Part shown: one piece after another, positions 16,818 to 25,957 of the stretch
Position numbering within the stretch: position 1 is the stretch's first letter
Layout: each line of letters starts with the position of its first letter
Source of the DNA: Streptomyces longhuiensis
Lineage (GTDB): Bacteria; Actinomycetota; Actinomycetes; Streptomycetales; Streptomycetaceae
Assembly (NCBI RefSeq): GCF_020616555.1
Contig: NZ_CP085173.1
Location: forward strand, 7,022,001-7,086,000
Direction: 5' to 3'
DNA length: 64,000 nucleotides
Translations under genes and position numbers: made by a program
The notes under the pieces: model-generated
Told to the model about the DNA's origin: nothing
Seen by the model: only the letters and a program-made list of their open reading frames with translations
Database searches by the model: none

Positions 16818-18866
16818 GTGTCCAAACTGACCGACGTGCCCAAACGGATCTTGATCGGGCGCGCTCTGCGCAGCGACCGGCTCGGAGAAACGCTCCTGCC
16901 GAAGCGCATCGCCCTCCCCGTTTTCGCCTCCGACCCGCTGTCCTCCGTGGCCTACGCGCCGGGAGAGGTGCTGCTGGTCCTCTCCATCGCGGGCGTGTCG
17001 GCGTACCACTTCAGCCCCTGGATCGCCGTCGCGGTCGTGGTGCTGATGTTCACCGTGGTCGCCTCCTACCGTCAGAACGTCCACGCGTACCCGAGCGGCG
17101 GCGGCGACTACGAGGTCGCGACCACGAACCTCGGCCCCAAGGCCGGCCTCACCGTGGCGAGCGCCCTCCTCGTCGACTACGTCCTGACCGTCGCCGTGTC
17201 GATCGCCTCCGGCATCGAGAACCTCGGCTCGGCGATCCCGTTCGTCGTCGAGCACAAGGTCCTGTGCGCGGTCCTGGTCATCGTCCTGCTCACGCTGATG
17301 AACCTGCGCGGCGTGAAGGAGTCCGGGAAGCTCTTCGCCATCCCGACCTACGTCTTCGTGGCCGGTGTCTTCATCATGATCGCGTGGGGCGCGTTCCGCG
17401 GGCTCGTCCTCGGCGACACCATGGAGGCGCCCACCGCCGACTTCCACATCAAGGCCGAACACCAGGGCCTCGCGGGCTTCGCCCTCGTCTTCCTGCTGCT
17501 GCGCGCGTTCTCCTCGGGCTGTGCCGCGCTCACCGGTGTCGAGGCGATCAGCAACGGCGTACCGGCGTTCCGCAAGCCGAAGTCGAAGAACGCGGCGACC
17601 ACGCTCGCGGCGATGGGCCTGCTGGCCGTCACCATGTTCTGCGGCATCATCGCCCTGGCCATGTCGACCAACGTCCGCATGGCCGAGAACCCGGCGACCG
17701 ACCTGATCCACAACGGCGTCGCGGTCGGCGAGAGCTACGTCCAGAACCCGGTGATCTCCCAGGTCGCCGAGGCCGTCTTCGGCAAGGGCAGCTTCCTCTT
17801 CATCATCCTGGCCGCGGCCACCGCGCTGGTCCTCTTCCTCGCGGCCAACACCGCGTACAACGGCTTCCCGCTCCTCGGCTCGATCCTCGCCCAGGACCGC
17901 TACCTGCCGCGCCAGCTGCACACCCGCGGCGACCGCCTCGCGTTCTCGAACGGCATCGTGCTCCTCGCCGGCGCCGCGGCGCTCCTCGTCGTCATCTACG
18001 GCGCCGACTCGACGCGCCTGATCCAGCTGTACATCGTCGGCGTGTTCGTCTCGTTCACGCTGAGCCAGACCGGCATGGTCCGGCACTGGAACCGCCATCT
18101 GCGCACCGAGAAGGACCAGGCCAAGCGCCGCCACATGGTCCGCTCGCGCGCCATCAACACCTTCGGCGCGTTCTTCACCGGCCTCGTGCTCGTCGTGGTC
18201 CTCGTCACGAAGTTCACCCACGGCGCCTGGGTCGCCCTCCTCGGCATGTGCATCTTCTACGCGACGATGACGGCGATCCGTAAGCACTACGACCGCGTGG
18301 CCGAGGAGATCCAGGCCCCCGAGACGCCGACCGACGACAGCGTCCGGCCGTCCCGCGTCCACTCGATCGTCCTCGTCTCCAAGATCCACCGCCCGACGCT
18401 GCGCGCCCTCGCCTACGCCAAGCTCATGCGCAGCGACACCCTCGAGGCGCTCAGCGTGAACGTCGACCCGGCCGAGACGAAGGCCCTGCGCGAGGAGTGG
18501 GAGCGGCGCGGCATCGACGTACCGCTCAAGGTCCTCGACTCGCCCTACCGCGAGATCACCCGGCCGATCATCGAGTACGTCAAGGGCCTGCGACGCGAGT
18601 CGCCCCGCGACGCGGTCAGCGTGATCATCCCCGAGTACGTGGTCGGCCACTGGTACGAGCACCTGCTCCACAACCAGTCCGCCCTGCGCCTCAAGGGCCG
18701 CCTCCTGTTCACCCCCGGCATCATGGTCACCTCGGTGCCCTACCAGCTGGAGTCCTCCGAGGCCGCCAAGAAGCGGGCCCGCAGGCGCCAGGACTGGAAC
18801 GCGCCGGGTGCCGTGCGCCGCGGCCCCGTCGAGAAGCGCCCGAAGGAGCCCTCGAACAAGGGCTGA
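16818..18866 (+). CDS. APC-superfamily transporter (KimA-like potassium/amino acid permease)
   Basis: The 682-aa protein starts at GTG 16818 (VSKLTDVPKRIL). The N-terminal part has LPVFASDPLSSVAYAPGE, the discontinuous helix 1 motif of the KUP/KimA branch. Twelve hydrophobic segments run to about residue 480, and a soluble C-terminal domain of about 190 residues follows. KimA-type proteins import K+ with high affinity and are often controlled by c-di-AMP. The nearby KdpDE and TrkA pair fit a potassium role. An amino-acid substrate remains possible. Confidence 0.85.
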   Translation: MSKLTDVPKRILIGRALRSDRLGETLLPKRIALPVFASDPLSSVAYAPGEVLLVLSIAGVSAYHFSPWIAVAVVVLMFTVVASYRQNVHAYPSGGGDYEVATTNLGPKAGLTVASALLVDYVLTVAVSIASGIENLGSAIPFVVEHKVLCAVLVIVLLTLMNLRGVKESGKLFAIPTYVFVAGVFIMIAWGAFRGLVLGDTMEAPTADFHIKAEHQGLAGFALVFLLLRAFSSGCAALTGVEAISNGVPAFRKPKSKNAATTLAAMGLLAVTMFCGIIALAMSTNVRMAENPATDLIHNGVAVGESYVQNPVISQVAEAVFGKGSFLFIILAAATALVLFLAANTAYNGFPLLGSILAQDRYLPRQLHTRGDRLAFSNGIVLLAGAAALLVVIYGADSTRLIQLYIVGVFVSFTLSQTGMVRHWNRHLRTEKDQAKRRHMVRSRAINTFGAFFTGLVLVVVLVTKFTHGAWVALLGMCIFYATMTAIRKHYDRVAEEIQAPETPTDDSVRPSRVHSIVLVSKIHRPTLRALAYAKLMRSDTLEALSVNVDPAETKALREEWERRGIDVPLKVLDSPYREITRPIIEYVKGLRRESPRDAVSVIIPEYVVGHWYEHLLHNQSALRLKGRLLFTPGIMVTSVPYQLESSEAAKKRARRRQDWNAPGAVRRGPVEKRPKEPSNKG

Positions 18867-18884
18867 CCCCCTCGGCTGTCGTGT

Positions 18885-18941
18885 GGCGAGCGGCCGGACA
18901 ACACCCACGTAGACTGGTGGGCTGTTGTCCGGCCGTTCGCC
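18885..18941 (+). terminator. Long hairpin between the transporter and RNA methyltransferase genes
   Basis: Arms 18885-18903 and 18923-18941 pair over 19 positions with one G-U-type mismatch. They continue inside as CCCA/TGGG with a single bulge. It ends the transporter transcript and sits 37 bp ahead of the methyltransferase ATG. Confidence 0.75.
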
Positions 18942-18978
18942 GTGTCCCTTGCTTTCTTACGTTGTGGAGTCCCCCGCC

Positions 18979-20310
18979 ATGCAGGCAGAACCGAAGAAGT
19001 CGCTGGTCGGGGAGGAGTACGAGGTCGAGATCGGCCCCGTCGCCCACGGTGGCCACTGCATCGCCCGCACGGACGAGGGCCAGGTCCTGTTCGTCCGGCA
19101 CGCGCTGCCCGGCGAGAAGGTCGTGGCCCGCGTCACGGACGGCGAGGAAGGCGCCCGCTTCCTGCGTGCCGACGCGGTCACCGTCATCGAGGCGTCCAAG
19201 GACCGCGTCGAGGCGCCCTGCCCGTACGCCGGCCCCGGCCGCTGCGGCGGCTGCGACTGGCAGCACGCCAAGCCGGGCGCGCAGCGCCGCCTCAAGGGCG
19301 AGGTCATCGCCGAGCAGCTCCAGCGCCTCGCGGGCCTCACGCCCGAGGAGGCCGGCTGGGACGGCACGGTCATGCCGGCCGAGGGCGACAAGCTCCCGTC
19401 GGGCGAGGTCCCGCAGTGGCGCACGCGCGTGCAGTACGCGGTCGACCCCGACACCGGGAAGGCCGGCCTGCGCCGCCACCGCTCGCACGAGGTCGAGCCG
19501 GTCGAGCACTGCATGATCGCGGCGCCGGGCGTCTCCGAGCTCGGCATCGAGAAGCGCGACTGGACGGGCATGGAGTCCATCGAGGCGATCGCGGCGACCG
19601 GCTCCCAGGACCGCCAGGTCATCCTGACCCCGCGCCCCGGCGCGCGCCTGCCCCTGGTCGAACTCGACAAGCCGGTCTCCGTGCTGCGCGTCGACGAGAA
19701 GGACGGCGGCATCCACCGGGTCCACGGCCGCGGGTTCGTCCGCGAGCGCGCCGACGGCCGCACGCACCGCGTCGGCAGCGGCGGCTTCTGGCAGGTGCAT
19801 CCGCAGGCGGCGGACACGCTGGTCAAGGCCGTCATGCAGGGCCTGCTGCCCCGCAAGGGCGAGATGGCACTCGACCTGTACTGCGGCGTCGGCCTCTTCG
19901 CCGGCGCGATCGCGGACCGCATCGGCGACCAGGGCGCGGTGCTCGGCATCGAGTCCGGCAAGCGCGCGGTCGAGGACGCCCGCCACAACCTGGCCGCGTT
20001 CGACCGCGTCCGCATCGAACAGGGCAAGGTCGAATCGGTCCTCCCGCGCACGGGCATCACCGAGGTCGACCTGATCGTCCTGGACCCGCCGCGCGCGGGC
20101 GCGGGCAAGAAGACGGTGGAGCACCTGGCGTCGCTCGGCGCCCGCCGCATCGCCTACGTGGCCTGCGACCCGGCCGCCCTGGCCCGCGACCTGGCGTACT
20201 TCCGTGACGGCGGCTACAAGGTCCGCATGCTGCGCGCGTTCGACCTGTTCCCGATGACGCATCACGTGGAGTGCGTGGCGATTCTGGAGCCGGTGAAGAA
20301 GGACGCCTGA
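18979..20310 (+). CDS. Class I SAM-dependent 23S rRNA/tRNA uracil methyltransferase (RumA/TrmA type)
   Basis: The 443-aa enzyme begins with a TRAM RNA-binding domain (GEEYEVEIGPVAHGGHCIAR, residues 8-65). A [4Fe-4S]-type cysteine cluster follows (CPYAGPGRCGGCDW, about 81-94). The C-terminal Rossmann domain has LDLYCGVGLFAGAIA (SAM loop), VLDPPRAGAGKK and YVACDPAAL, where Cys is the catalytic nucleophile. This matches RumA/RlmD enzymes that make 5-methyluridine in rRNA. The start at ATG 18979 gives the usual TRAM beginning. Target nucleotide is not determinable here. Confidence 0.92.
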   Translation: MQAEPKKSLVGEEYEVEIGPVAHGGHCIARTDEGQVLFVRHALPGEKVVARVTDGEEGARFLRADAVTVIEASKDRVEAPCPYAGPGRCGGCDWQHAKPGAQRRLKGEVIAEQLQRLAGLTPEEAGWDGTVMPAEGDKLPSGEVPQWRTRVQYAVDPDTGKAGLRRHRSHEVEPVEHCMIAAPGVSELGIEKRDWTGMESIEAIAATGSQDRQVILTPRPGARLPLVELDKPVSVLRVDEKDGGIHRVHGRGFVRERADGRTHRVGSGGFWQVHPQAADTLVKAVMQGLLPRKGEMALDLYCGVGLFAGAIADRIGDQGAVLGIESGKRAVEDARHNLAAFDRVRIEQGKVESVLPRTGITEVDLIVLDPPRAGAGKKTVEHLASLGARRIAYVACDPAALARDLAYFRDGGYKVRMLRAFDLFPMTHHVECVAILEPVKKDA

Positions 20311-20321
20311 CCTGAGGTCTC

Positions 20322-20559
20322 GTGAGAGTGCGGCGGCCCCACCCTCGTTTCCCGGAGGTGGGGGACGCCGTCCACGACACCGTGCGGGACCGGTTCGGGC
20401 GGGTCATGGGCCATGAGGGGGCCGTACCTCCGGATCCGTCAGCCGGTCGGTGGGCGTGAATGGGACGACGATCCGGGCCACCTCCGGCTCCTGACCCAGG
20501 ACGCGTCGCCGCGCGCCCTGGTCGCCCAGGCGAACGCCCGTAGCAGGCAGGGCATCTGA
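20322..20559 (+). pseudogene. Frameshifted small conserved actinobacterial protein
   Basis: From GTG 20322 one frame reads EVGDAVHDTVRDRFGRVMGH and is then lost. After the G-run at 20415-20419 a +1 frame continues GPYLRIRQPVGGREWDDDP and ends at TGA 20557-20559. Joined, this resembles a small Streptomyces family with VGD..RVGRVMG..GPY.QLRP.GGGREW. One extra G accounts for the break, so this is a recent frameshift or a sequencing error. Confidence 0.55.
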
Positions 20560-20655
20560 CGGTGCGGCGGTCCATCGGGCGCCGAACGCTCACCTCGTCG
20601 AGGCCGGGCTCGACGACGTCCGGGGCACCACCGGCTTCCGGTGTGAGGACGGCGC
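20560..20655. other. Spacer between the small pseudogene and sulP
   Basis: No gene or clear hairpin is visible. Together with the small pseudogene it fills the roughly 345-bp gap between the methyltransferase and the convergent SulP gene. Confidence 0.4.
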
Positions 20656-22428
20656 TCACTGCTCCTCGGCGCCCGGGGGATTCGCGGTCCCGTCCGCGTC
20701 CGTGGTCCGTCGGAAGGCGGCGACGGCGGCCTCCACGGTGGGGAAGAAATGGCGCGGGTCGATGGTGCGGGTGAGTTCGTAGCGTTCGATCTTGTGGCGT
20801 ACGGGGTCCTTGAGTTCGGCGAACACGAGGTGGACGTGTTCGGCGTTGAGTTCCCTGTCGAGACCCTCCAGGACGTCAGCGGCGGTGGTGTCCACGTCGG
20901 TCATCGGCTCCGCCGCGATGACGATCCAGCGCGGCCCCGGATCCGTGTGTGCCAGTCGTCTGACCTCGTCACGGAAGGCCCTGGCGTTGGCGAAGAAGAG
21001 CGGGGCGTCGAACCGGAGGATCACCAGGCCCGGCAGCTGTTCGGCGTGCGGGTAGGAGCGGATGTCGTGGTAACCCTCCAGGCCCTCCACCCGTCCCAGC
21101 ACGGTGTTGTACGGCCACCAGGCGCGCCGGAAGACGTTGAGGACGGACAGGGCCACGGCGATGGCGATCCCCTCCAGGACACCGAGCAGGGCCACCCCGA
21201 GGAACGCGGCGACCGCCAGCAGGCACTCCGTCCTGCGTTGCTGCCAGAGCCGTACCGTTCCTCGCACGTCGGCCAGGGACAGCGAGGCGGTGATGACCAC
21301 GGCGGCCAGGGCGGGCTGGGGAAGATCGCGGAACATGCCCGGCGCGAGGACGAGCATGAGGACGATGAGCGCGGCCCCGACGACTCCGGTGAGCTGGCTC
21401 CTGGCGCCCGCCCGCTCCGCCACCGCCGTGCGGGATCCGCTCGTGCTGACCGGGAAGCCCTGGAAGAGGCCGGCGGCCAGGTTCGCCGCACCGATCGCGG
21501 CCATTTCCTGGTTGCCGCGGACCTCCTGACCGCTACGGGCCGCGAACGCCGACGCGTTCGAGATCGTGTCGGCCAGGGACACCAGCGCGATGCCCAGCGC
21601 ACCCGCGAACAGCGGCGCGAGGTCGGACACCCGGACGTCGGGGACGGTGAACGGCGGAAAGCCGTCGGGCAGTTCGCCGACCAGGTCGACGCCATGGTTG
21701 CCGAGCTCGAACAGTGCTGCCGCCGCGATCGCCAGGACCACCATCACCAGCACCGCGGGGACCTTCGGCAGCCACCGCTGCAGCACCAGGATCAGCAGGA
21801 TCCCGCCGATGCCGACCGCAGCGGCAGCGGGCACCGTCGCCCCGTCGGCGACCTTCTGCACGAGGCCGACGCACTCCCCGATCAGGTTGTCGGCGTCGAC
21901 CTTGAAGCCGAGCAGTTTGGGCAGCTGGCCGATCAGGATGGTGAGGGCCAGGCCGTTCATGTAGCCGATCATCGTCGGTTTGGAGATCAGGTCGGCGATG
22001 AAGCCGAGCTTCGCCACCGAGGCCAGGATCATGATCGCCGCCACCATCAGCGCGAGCACCGAGGCCAGGGCGACCGCCCGGTCGGGATCCCCGTCCGCCG
22101 CCACGAGGGGCAGCACGGTGGCGGCGATCATCGGCCCCAGCGAGGAATCCGGGCCCAGCACCAGAATGCGGGAAGGCCCGCACACGGCGTAGCCGAGCAG
22201 GCAGAGGACGGTCGTGTACAGGCCGGTGATGGCCGGCAGACCCGCCAACTCGGCGTACGCCATGCCCTGTGGCACCAGCAGCGTCGTCAGGACGATCCCC
22301 GCGATCAGGTCCTTGACCAGCCACGCGCGGTGGTACGACGACACGGCGCCGATCCCGGGAACCGCCCGGAGCCGGGACAGCACCGCGCGACTGCCGTGTC
22401 GGCCGTACCGGCCCTGCTCGTCGGTCAC
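20656..22428 (-). CDS. SulP-family anion transporter with C-terminal STAS domain
   Basis: The 590-aa protein starts at GTG 22428. About 10-14 membrane helices include the sulfate-transporter signature LLVPQGMAYAELAGLPAITGLY (N-terminal) and SASAFAARSGQEVRGNQEMAAIGAANLAAGLF. The last 130 residues form a STAS domain with VDTTAADVLEGLDREL, the usual regulatory helix. It would import sulfate, bicarbonate or another anion. It is divergent from a large LuxR regulator about 390 bp away. A possible small coding sequence overlaps its start (GTGA). Confidence 0.92.
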   Translation of the reverse strand: MTDEQGRYGRHGSRAVLSRLRAVPGIGAVSSYHRAWLVKDLIAGIVLTTLLVPQGMAYAELAGLPAITGLYTTVLCLLGYAVCGPSRILVLGPDSSLGPMIAATVLPLVAADGDPDRAVALASVLALMVAAIMILASVAKLGFIADLISKPTMIGYMNGLALTILIGQLPKLLGFKVDADNLIGECVGLVQKVADGATVPAAAAVGIGGILLILVLQRWLPKVPAVLVMVVLAIAAAALFELGNHGVDLVGELPDGFPPFTVPDVRVSDLAPLFAGALGIALVSLADTISNASAFAARSGQEVRGNQEMAAIGAANLAAGLFQGFPVSTSGSRTAVAERAGARSQLTGVVGAALIVLMLVLAPGMFRDLPQPALAAVVITASLSLADVRGTVRLWQQRRTECLLAVAAFLGVALLGVLEGIAIAVALSVLNVFRRAWWPYNTVLGRVEGLEGYHDIRSYPHAEQLPGLVILRFDAPLFFANARAFRDEVRRLAHTDPGPRWIVIAAEPMTDVDTTAADVLEGLDRELNAEHVHLVFAELKDPVRHKIERYELTRTIDPRHFFPTVEAAVAAFRRTTDADGTANPPGAEEQ

Positions 22429-22850
22429 GGCCTGTCCTTTCGGCGCCGGGTGGTGACGGCGGCGGCCGCCCCGAGCACCCTCCGGGCCCGGCGTCCGACC
22501 AGGCTCGGAACGTAGGTCCTGACGCCGGGCTGTGGCGGAACGAGTCGTACGCGGACCGCCACCGTGGCCTCGACGACGGACTCGGCGATCCCGGGCCGTG
22601 CGACGGACTCGGCGATCCCGGGCGGTGCGCGTCTCGGCCGTGCCACCGTGCCCCGTACCGCGCGGACTTGCTCCGGCGGGCCGGGTGGCGGCGGATCCGG
22701 TGGCCGGCCGCGTGTAGGGGATCGGTCCCTCACCCGATTCTCAGGCCCACGAGTCGAGATCGCCTCCTGACCCATGGCGACTCCGTCCCCGCGCGCACGG
22801 CCGGAAACGCTGGGATCCTGTGGGTGAGAGGGCCCACGTGGCCCATGCAT
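22425..22850 (-). CDS. Possible small upstream ORF coupled to sulP
   Basis: An open frame ends with CCG TGA overlapping the sulP GTG start (GTGA), a typical coupling arrangement. The plausible part is the last 65 residues, beginning PGIAESVARPGIAESVVEA (a 9-aa repeat) and ending VPSLVGRRARRVLGAAAAV. The upstream half is low-complexity, and a true start inside the frame was not found. I do not recognise a family. It may be only an open frame in high-GC DNA. Confidence 0.3.
   Translation of the reverse strand: MHGPRGPSHPQDPSVSGRARGDGVAMGQEAISTRGPENRVRDRSPTRGRPPDPPPPGPPEQVRAVRGTVARPRRAPPGIAESVARPGIAESVVEATVAVRVRLVPPQPGVRTYVPSLVGRRARRVLGAAAAVTTRRRKDRP
22429..22819. promoter_or_regulatory. Divergent regulatory region between sulP and the LuxR gene
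   Basis: About 390 bp without a certain gene. It contains the 27-bp tandem repeat and an imperfect ATCGG-N8-CCGAT inverted repeat near 22721-22738. It must hold the promoters of sulP and probably of the LuxR regulator. I could not place -10/-35 boxes with confidence. Confidence 0.45.
22574..22627. repeat. 27-bp tandem direct repeat
   Basis: Two adjacent copies at 22574-22600 and 22601-22627 differ by one base (C/G near the end). They lie in the gap between the divergent sulP and LuxR genes and encode the PGIAESV repeat if the small minus-strand frame is real. Confidence 0.85.
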
Positions 22851-25591
22851 CGACCCCTGACAGGGCAGCGGTGGTGAGCGCTGTGGCGGAGATCCACGAG
22901 GATGCTGCTGGTCCGGCCGGTCCGGGTGAGCCGCGTGGCCCCGGTGGTCCGGGTGTGGATCCTCTGGGGGACTCGTTTCTTCGCACGCGGATCGCCTTGC
23001 CCACGCGCCCCGCCGTCTACCTGCGGCGGCAGCGGCTCGACCGGCACCTCGACGAGGCTCTCCGGACGCGGCTGACCCTGATCAACGGAGCGGCGGGCGC
23101 GGGCAAGACCCTGCTGGCCGCCGACTGGGCCGCCGGCCTGCCACAGCCGGTCGCCTGGCTCACCGCCGAGGACGAGGACCGGCAGCCCGGCGTGTTCTGG
23201 GCGTACGTGCTGGAGGCTCTGCGCGCGTGCGGTGCGCCGGTGTCCGGCGCGGTCGGGGTCCCGACGGAGGCGGCCCGGGTGGACCGCAAGCTGCTGGCCG
23301 CGCTCGCCGCCGATCTGGACGCACGTGAGCAGCCGGTGACCGTCGTGATCGACGAGTTCGACCGCGTGACCACCCCCGAGGTCGCGGAGCAGCTGGAGTT
23401 CGTCCTGCACCATGCCGGGCAGGGCATGCGCCTGGTCCTCGTCACCCGCACCGAACCCCTGCTGCCGTTGCACCGTTACCGGGCGGCCGGCGAGCTGACG
23501 GAGCTGCGCGGCGCCGAGCTGGCCTTCACCCCCGAGGAGGCCGTCTCGCTGCTCGAACTGCACGGTCTGTGCCTGCCGGTCGACGCCGCGCGCGGCCTGG
23601 TGGACCGCACCCGGGGCTGGGCCGCCGGCCTGTGCCTGTGCGCCCTGGCCGCGCGGGAGAGTACGGCCCCGGAGCTCTATCTGAAGGAGTTCGAGGCGGA
23701 CCGGAGCGCGGTCGCGGACTTCCTGCTGGCCGAGGTGCTCAAGCGGCAGCCGGAGGAGACACAGGATCTCCTGCTGCGCGTCAGCGTCCTCCAGCGTTTC
23801 AGTCCCGCTCTGGCGAACGCGCTGACCGGGCGGACCGACGCCGAGCCCTTGCTCGTCGAGCTGCACCGCGCGAACGCGTTCGTCGAGGACCTCGGGCACT
23901 CGTGGTACCGGCTCCACCCGCTGTTCGGGGAGATACTCCGGGCCCACCTGCGGGTCCGCCTGCCCGGGCTGGAGCCCGAGCTCCACCGACGTGCCGCGCT
24001 GTGGCTGCGCCGTTCCGGATCCCTGCCGGAGACACTCGCTCACGGCGCCGCCTCGGGCGACTGGGGTTTCACCGCCGGCGCCCTCGTCGACGACCTGGCG
24101 ATCGGGCAGCTCTTCACCGGCCTGCGATCGGGCGACCTCGACCAGTTGTTCTCCGGGATGGACCCCGAGGCCACCGGCCCCGGGCCGGAGCTCGTCCGGG
24201 CGGCCCGCGACCTGTCCCGATGCGACGTCGAGCGCGCTCTGTCCCATCTGCGCCGCGCCGAGGAGCACCTTGGTGCCGACCCGCACGCCGGGGCGGCCGC
24301 GCAGCTGAGCTGTGCGGTGCTGGAGGCGCTGGCCGCCCGGCTGACCGGTTCTCCGGAGCAGGCCGAGGAGGCCGCTCAGGCGGCCGCCCGACTCCGGCGG
24401 GAGGTTCCGGAGCACCTCCTGGACAGGCATCCCGAACTCCACGCGCTCCTCATGACCCATCTCGGCTCCACCCGCCTGTGGGCCGGGCGCTTCGAGGACG
24501 CGCGTGCCGTCCTGACCACCGTGGCGGGCACCCATGGCGGACCGTCCACCGTGCTGCCCCGTGAGGCGTCGCTGGGGCACCTGGCGCTGATCGACTACCT
24601 GAACGGCTGGATCGACAGGGCGGAGCGGAAGGCTCTCGCGGGTGCGTCCGAGGCGGAGAGGTTCCGTGTGGCCGAGCCGGGCGTCTCCGGCGCGGGCACG
24701 GGCATCGGGTTGCTGGTGCTGGCCGCCGTGGCCGTGGACCGCGACGAGCTGAGCCAGGCGCAGTCCCTGCTCGACGAGACGGCCCAGCTCCCCTCCGCGA
24801 CGCACGATCCGGTGATCGCCGCGGTCCGGGCCGTCACCGCGGCGCGTCTCCTGTTGGTCCAGGGCCATGCTCGGGCCGCCGTCGAGGCGGCGGACCCAGG
24901 CGTCCGCACCGTGGCGGCCTCGCCCTGGGCGGCGGGCCAGGAGGCGCTGGTCGCCTCGGCCGCGCACCTGGCCGAGGGACGGCATCGGATGGCCGCCGAG
25001 GTGCTCCAGGACGTCTCCGGCGACCAGCCGGCCTGCGCTGTGGAAGCCGCGCGGATGCTGCTCGCCGCGGGCCGCCCGGAAGAGGCCGTCGGTCTGCTCG
25101 ACAGCATCGACACGGCGGGCCGGATCGGGCCGGCGGTGACCGTTCGGGCAGCGCTGGTCAGGGCTCAGGCCGCTCTGGGGGCGGGAGACGAGGCCACCGC
25201 ACGCAGGCTCGTCGAGCAGGCGCTCCTCGGCGCACGGCGCGAGCGGCTTCGCAGGCCCTTCCTCGACGCGCGGCCGTGGATCCGGCCGCTGCTGTCCACC
25301 GCGCCGCTCCAGGAGCTGGCCGCGGACTGGCTGACGCCCGCTCCGTCCCGTCCTGGCGACCCGGCCACGGTCGACGCGCGGCCCGCCGCGCTCGTCGCGG
25401 AGGAGCTGAGCGGACGCGAGCGGGACGTGCTGGAGCGGCTGGCCCGGATGATGTCGACCGAGGAGATCGCCGCCGACCTCTACGTGTCGGTGAACACGGT
25501 GAAGACCCACCTCAAGAGCGTCTACCGGAAGCTGGGGGTGAACCGGCGCAACGAAGCGGTGCGCCGCGCGCGCGAACTCGGACTGGTGTGA
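22820..25591 (+). CDS. Large MalT-like LuxR-family transcriptional regulator
   Basis: The protein is about 923 aa from GTG 22820; GTG 22874 is an equally possible start. A P-loop ATPase domain carries Walker A GAAGAGKT (about residues 90-97) and Walker B VVIDEFD. A long helical, TPR-like Ala/Leu-rich region follows (about 350-840). The last 60 residues form a LuxR HTH (LSGRERDVLERLARMMSTEEIAADLYVSVNTVKTHLKSVYRKL). This is the STAND/MalT architecture: an inducer- and ATP-gated activator. The effector is unknown. It may control the neighbouring SulP or small stress genes. Confidence 0.9.
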   Translation: MGERAHVAHASTPDRAAVVSAVAEIHEDAAGPAGPGEPRGPGGPGVDPLGDSFLRTRIALPTRPAVYLRRQRLDRHLDEALRTRLTLINGAAGAGKTLLAADWAAGLPQPVAWLTAEDEDRQPGVFWAYVLEALRACGAPVSGAVGVPTEAARVDRKLLAALAADLDAREQPVTVVIDEFDRVTTPEVAEQLEFVLHHAGQGMRLVLVTRTEPLLPLHRYRAAGELTELRGAELAFTPEEAVSLLELHGLCLPVDAARGLVDRTRGWAAGLCLCALAARESTAPELYLKEFEADRSAVADFLLAEVLKRQPEETQDLLLRVSVLQRFSPALANALTGRTDAEPLLVELHRANAFVEDLGHSWYRLHPLFGEILRAHLRVRLPGLEPELHRRAALWLRRSGSLPETLAHGAASGDWGFTAGALVDDLAIGQLFTGLRSGDLDQLFSGMDPEATGPGPELVRAARDLSRCDVERALSHLRRAEEHLGADPHAGAAAQLSCAVLEALAARLTGSPEQAEEAAQAAARLRREVPEHLLDRHPELHALLMTHLGSTRLWAGRFEDARAVLTTVAGTHGGPSTVLPREASLGHLALIDYLNGWIDRAERKALAGASEAERFRVAEPGVSGAGTGIGLLVLAAVAVDRDELSQAQSLLDETAQLPSATHDPVIAAVRAVTAARLLLVQGHARAAVEAADPGVRTVAASPWAAGQEALVASAAHLAEGRHRMAAEVLQDVSGDQPACAVEAARMLLAAGRPEEAVGLLDSIDTAGRIGPAVTVRAALVRAQAALGAGDEATARRLVEQALLGARRERLRRPFLDARPWIRPLLSTAPLQELAADWLTPAPSRPGDPATVDARPAALVAEELSGRERDVLERLARMMSTEEIAADLYVSVNTVKTHLKSVYRKLGVNRRNEAVRRARELGLV

Positions 25592-25957
25592 ACGGGCTCA
25601 CGGCGGCCGGGACCGAACACGCCGGCCCTGCCACGCACGCGGTCCCTCCCCCCATGGCGGGTGAGGCGCGGTGCGAGCACCTCGGCTGCGATGGGAAGGG
25701 CGACCGCGCACCCGCCGGCTGCCGCCCGGCGGAATCGGTGGGCTCCGGGCAGACTCGGCGAGGTGGACACCTTGAGCGACCGGTGCGCTCCGATCGTCGT
25801 GGGGACCGGCCGGTTCCTGATGGTCCCGGACACCTGCGTCATGAACGTCTCCATCAGCCGGCCGGTCGAGGACTTCGACACCGAGGTCACCACGATCCAG
25901 GCCGTCATCGCGCTGTACGCGCCGGTCATGGCCCGAGCCGAGCCCGAGGAGGCACAA
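25592..25957 (+). other. Gap between the LuxR gene and the membrane protein gene
   Basis: About 366 bp. The frame of the following gene is open back to 25661, but that extension has unremarkable composition. The segment MNVSISRPVEDFDTEVTTIQ near 25844 is the only protein-like stretch. A GGGTGAGGC box at 25659-25667 resembles the right arm of the palindromes found further downstream. Confidence 0.4.

Noticed and set aside
15936..18908. 990-aa open frame on the minus strand
   Set aside because: It is antisense to the lytic transglycosylase-like and APC transporter genes, has a His/Asp/Glu/Val/Arg-rich composition typical of reverse frames in GC-rich DNA, and shows no domain.
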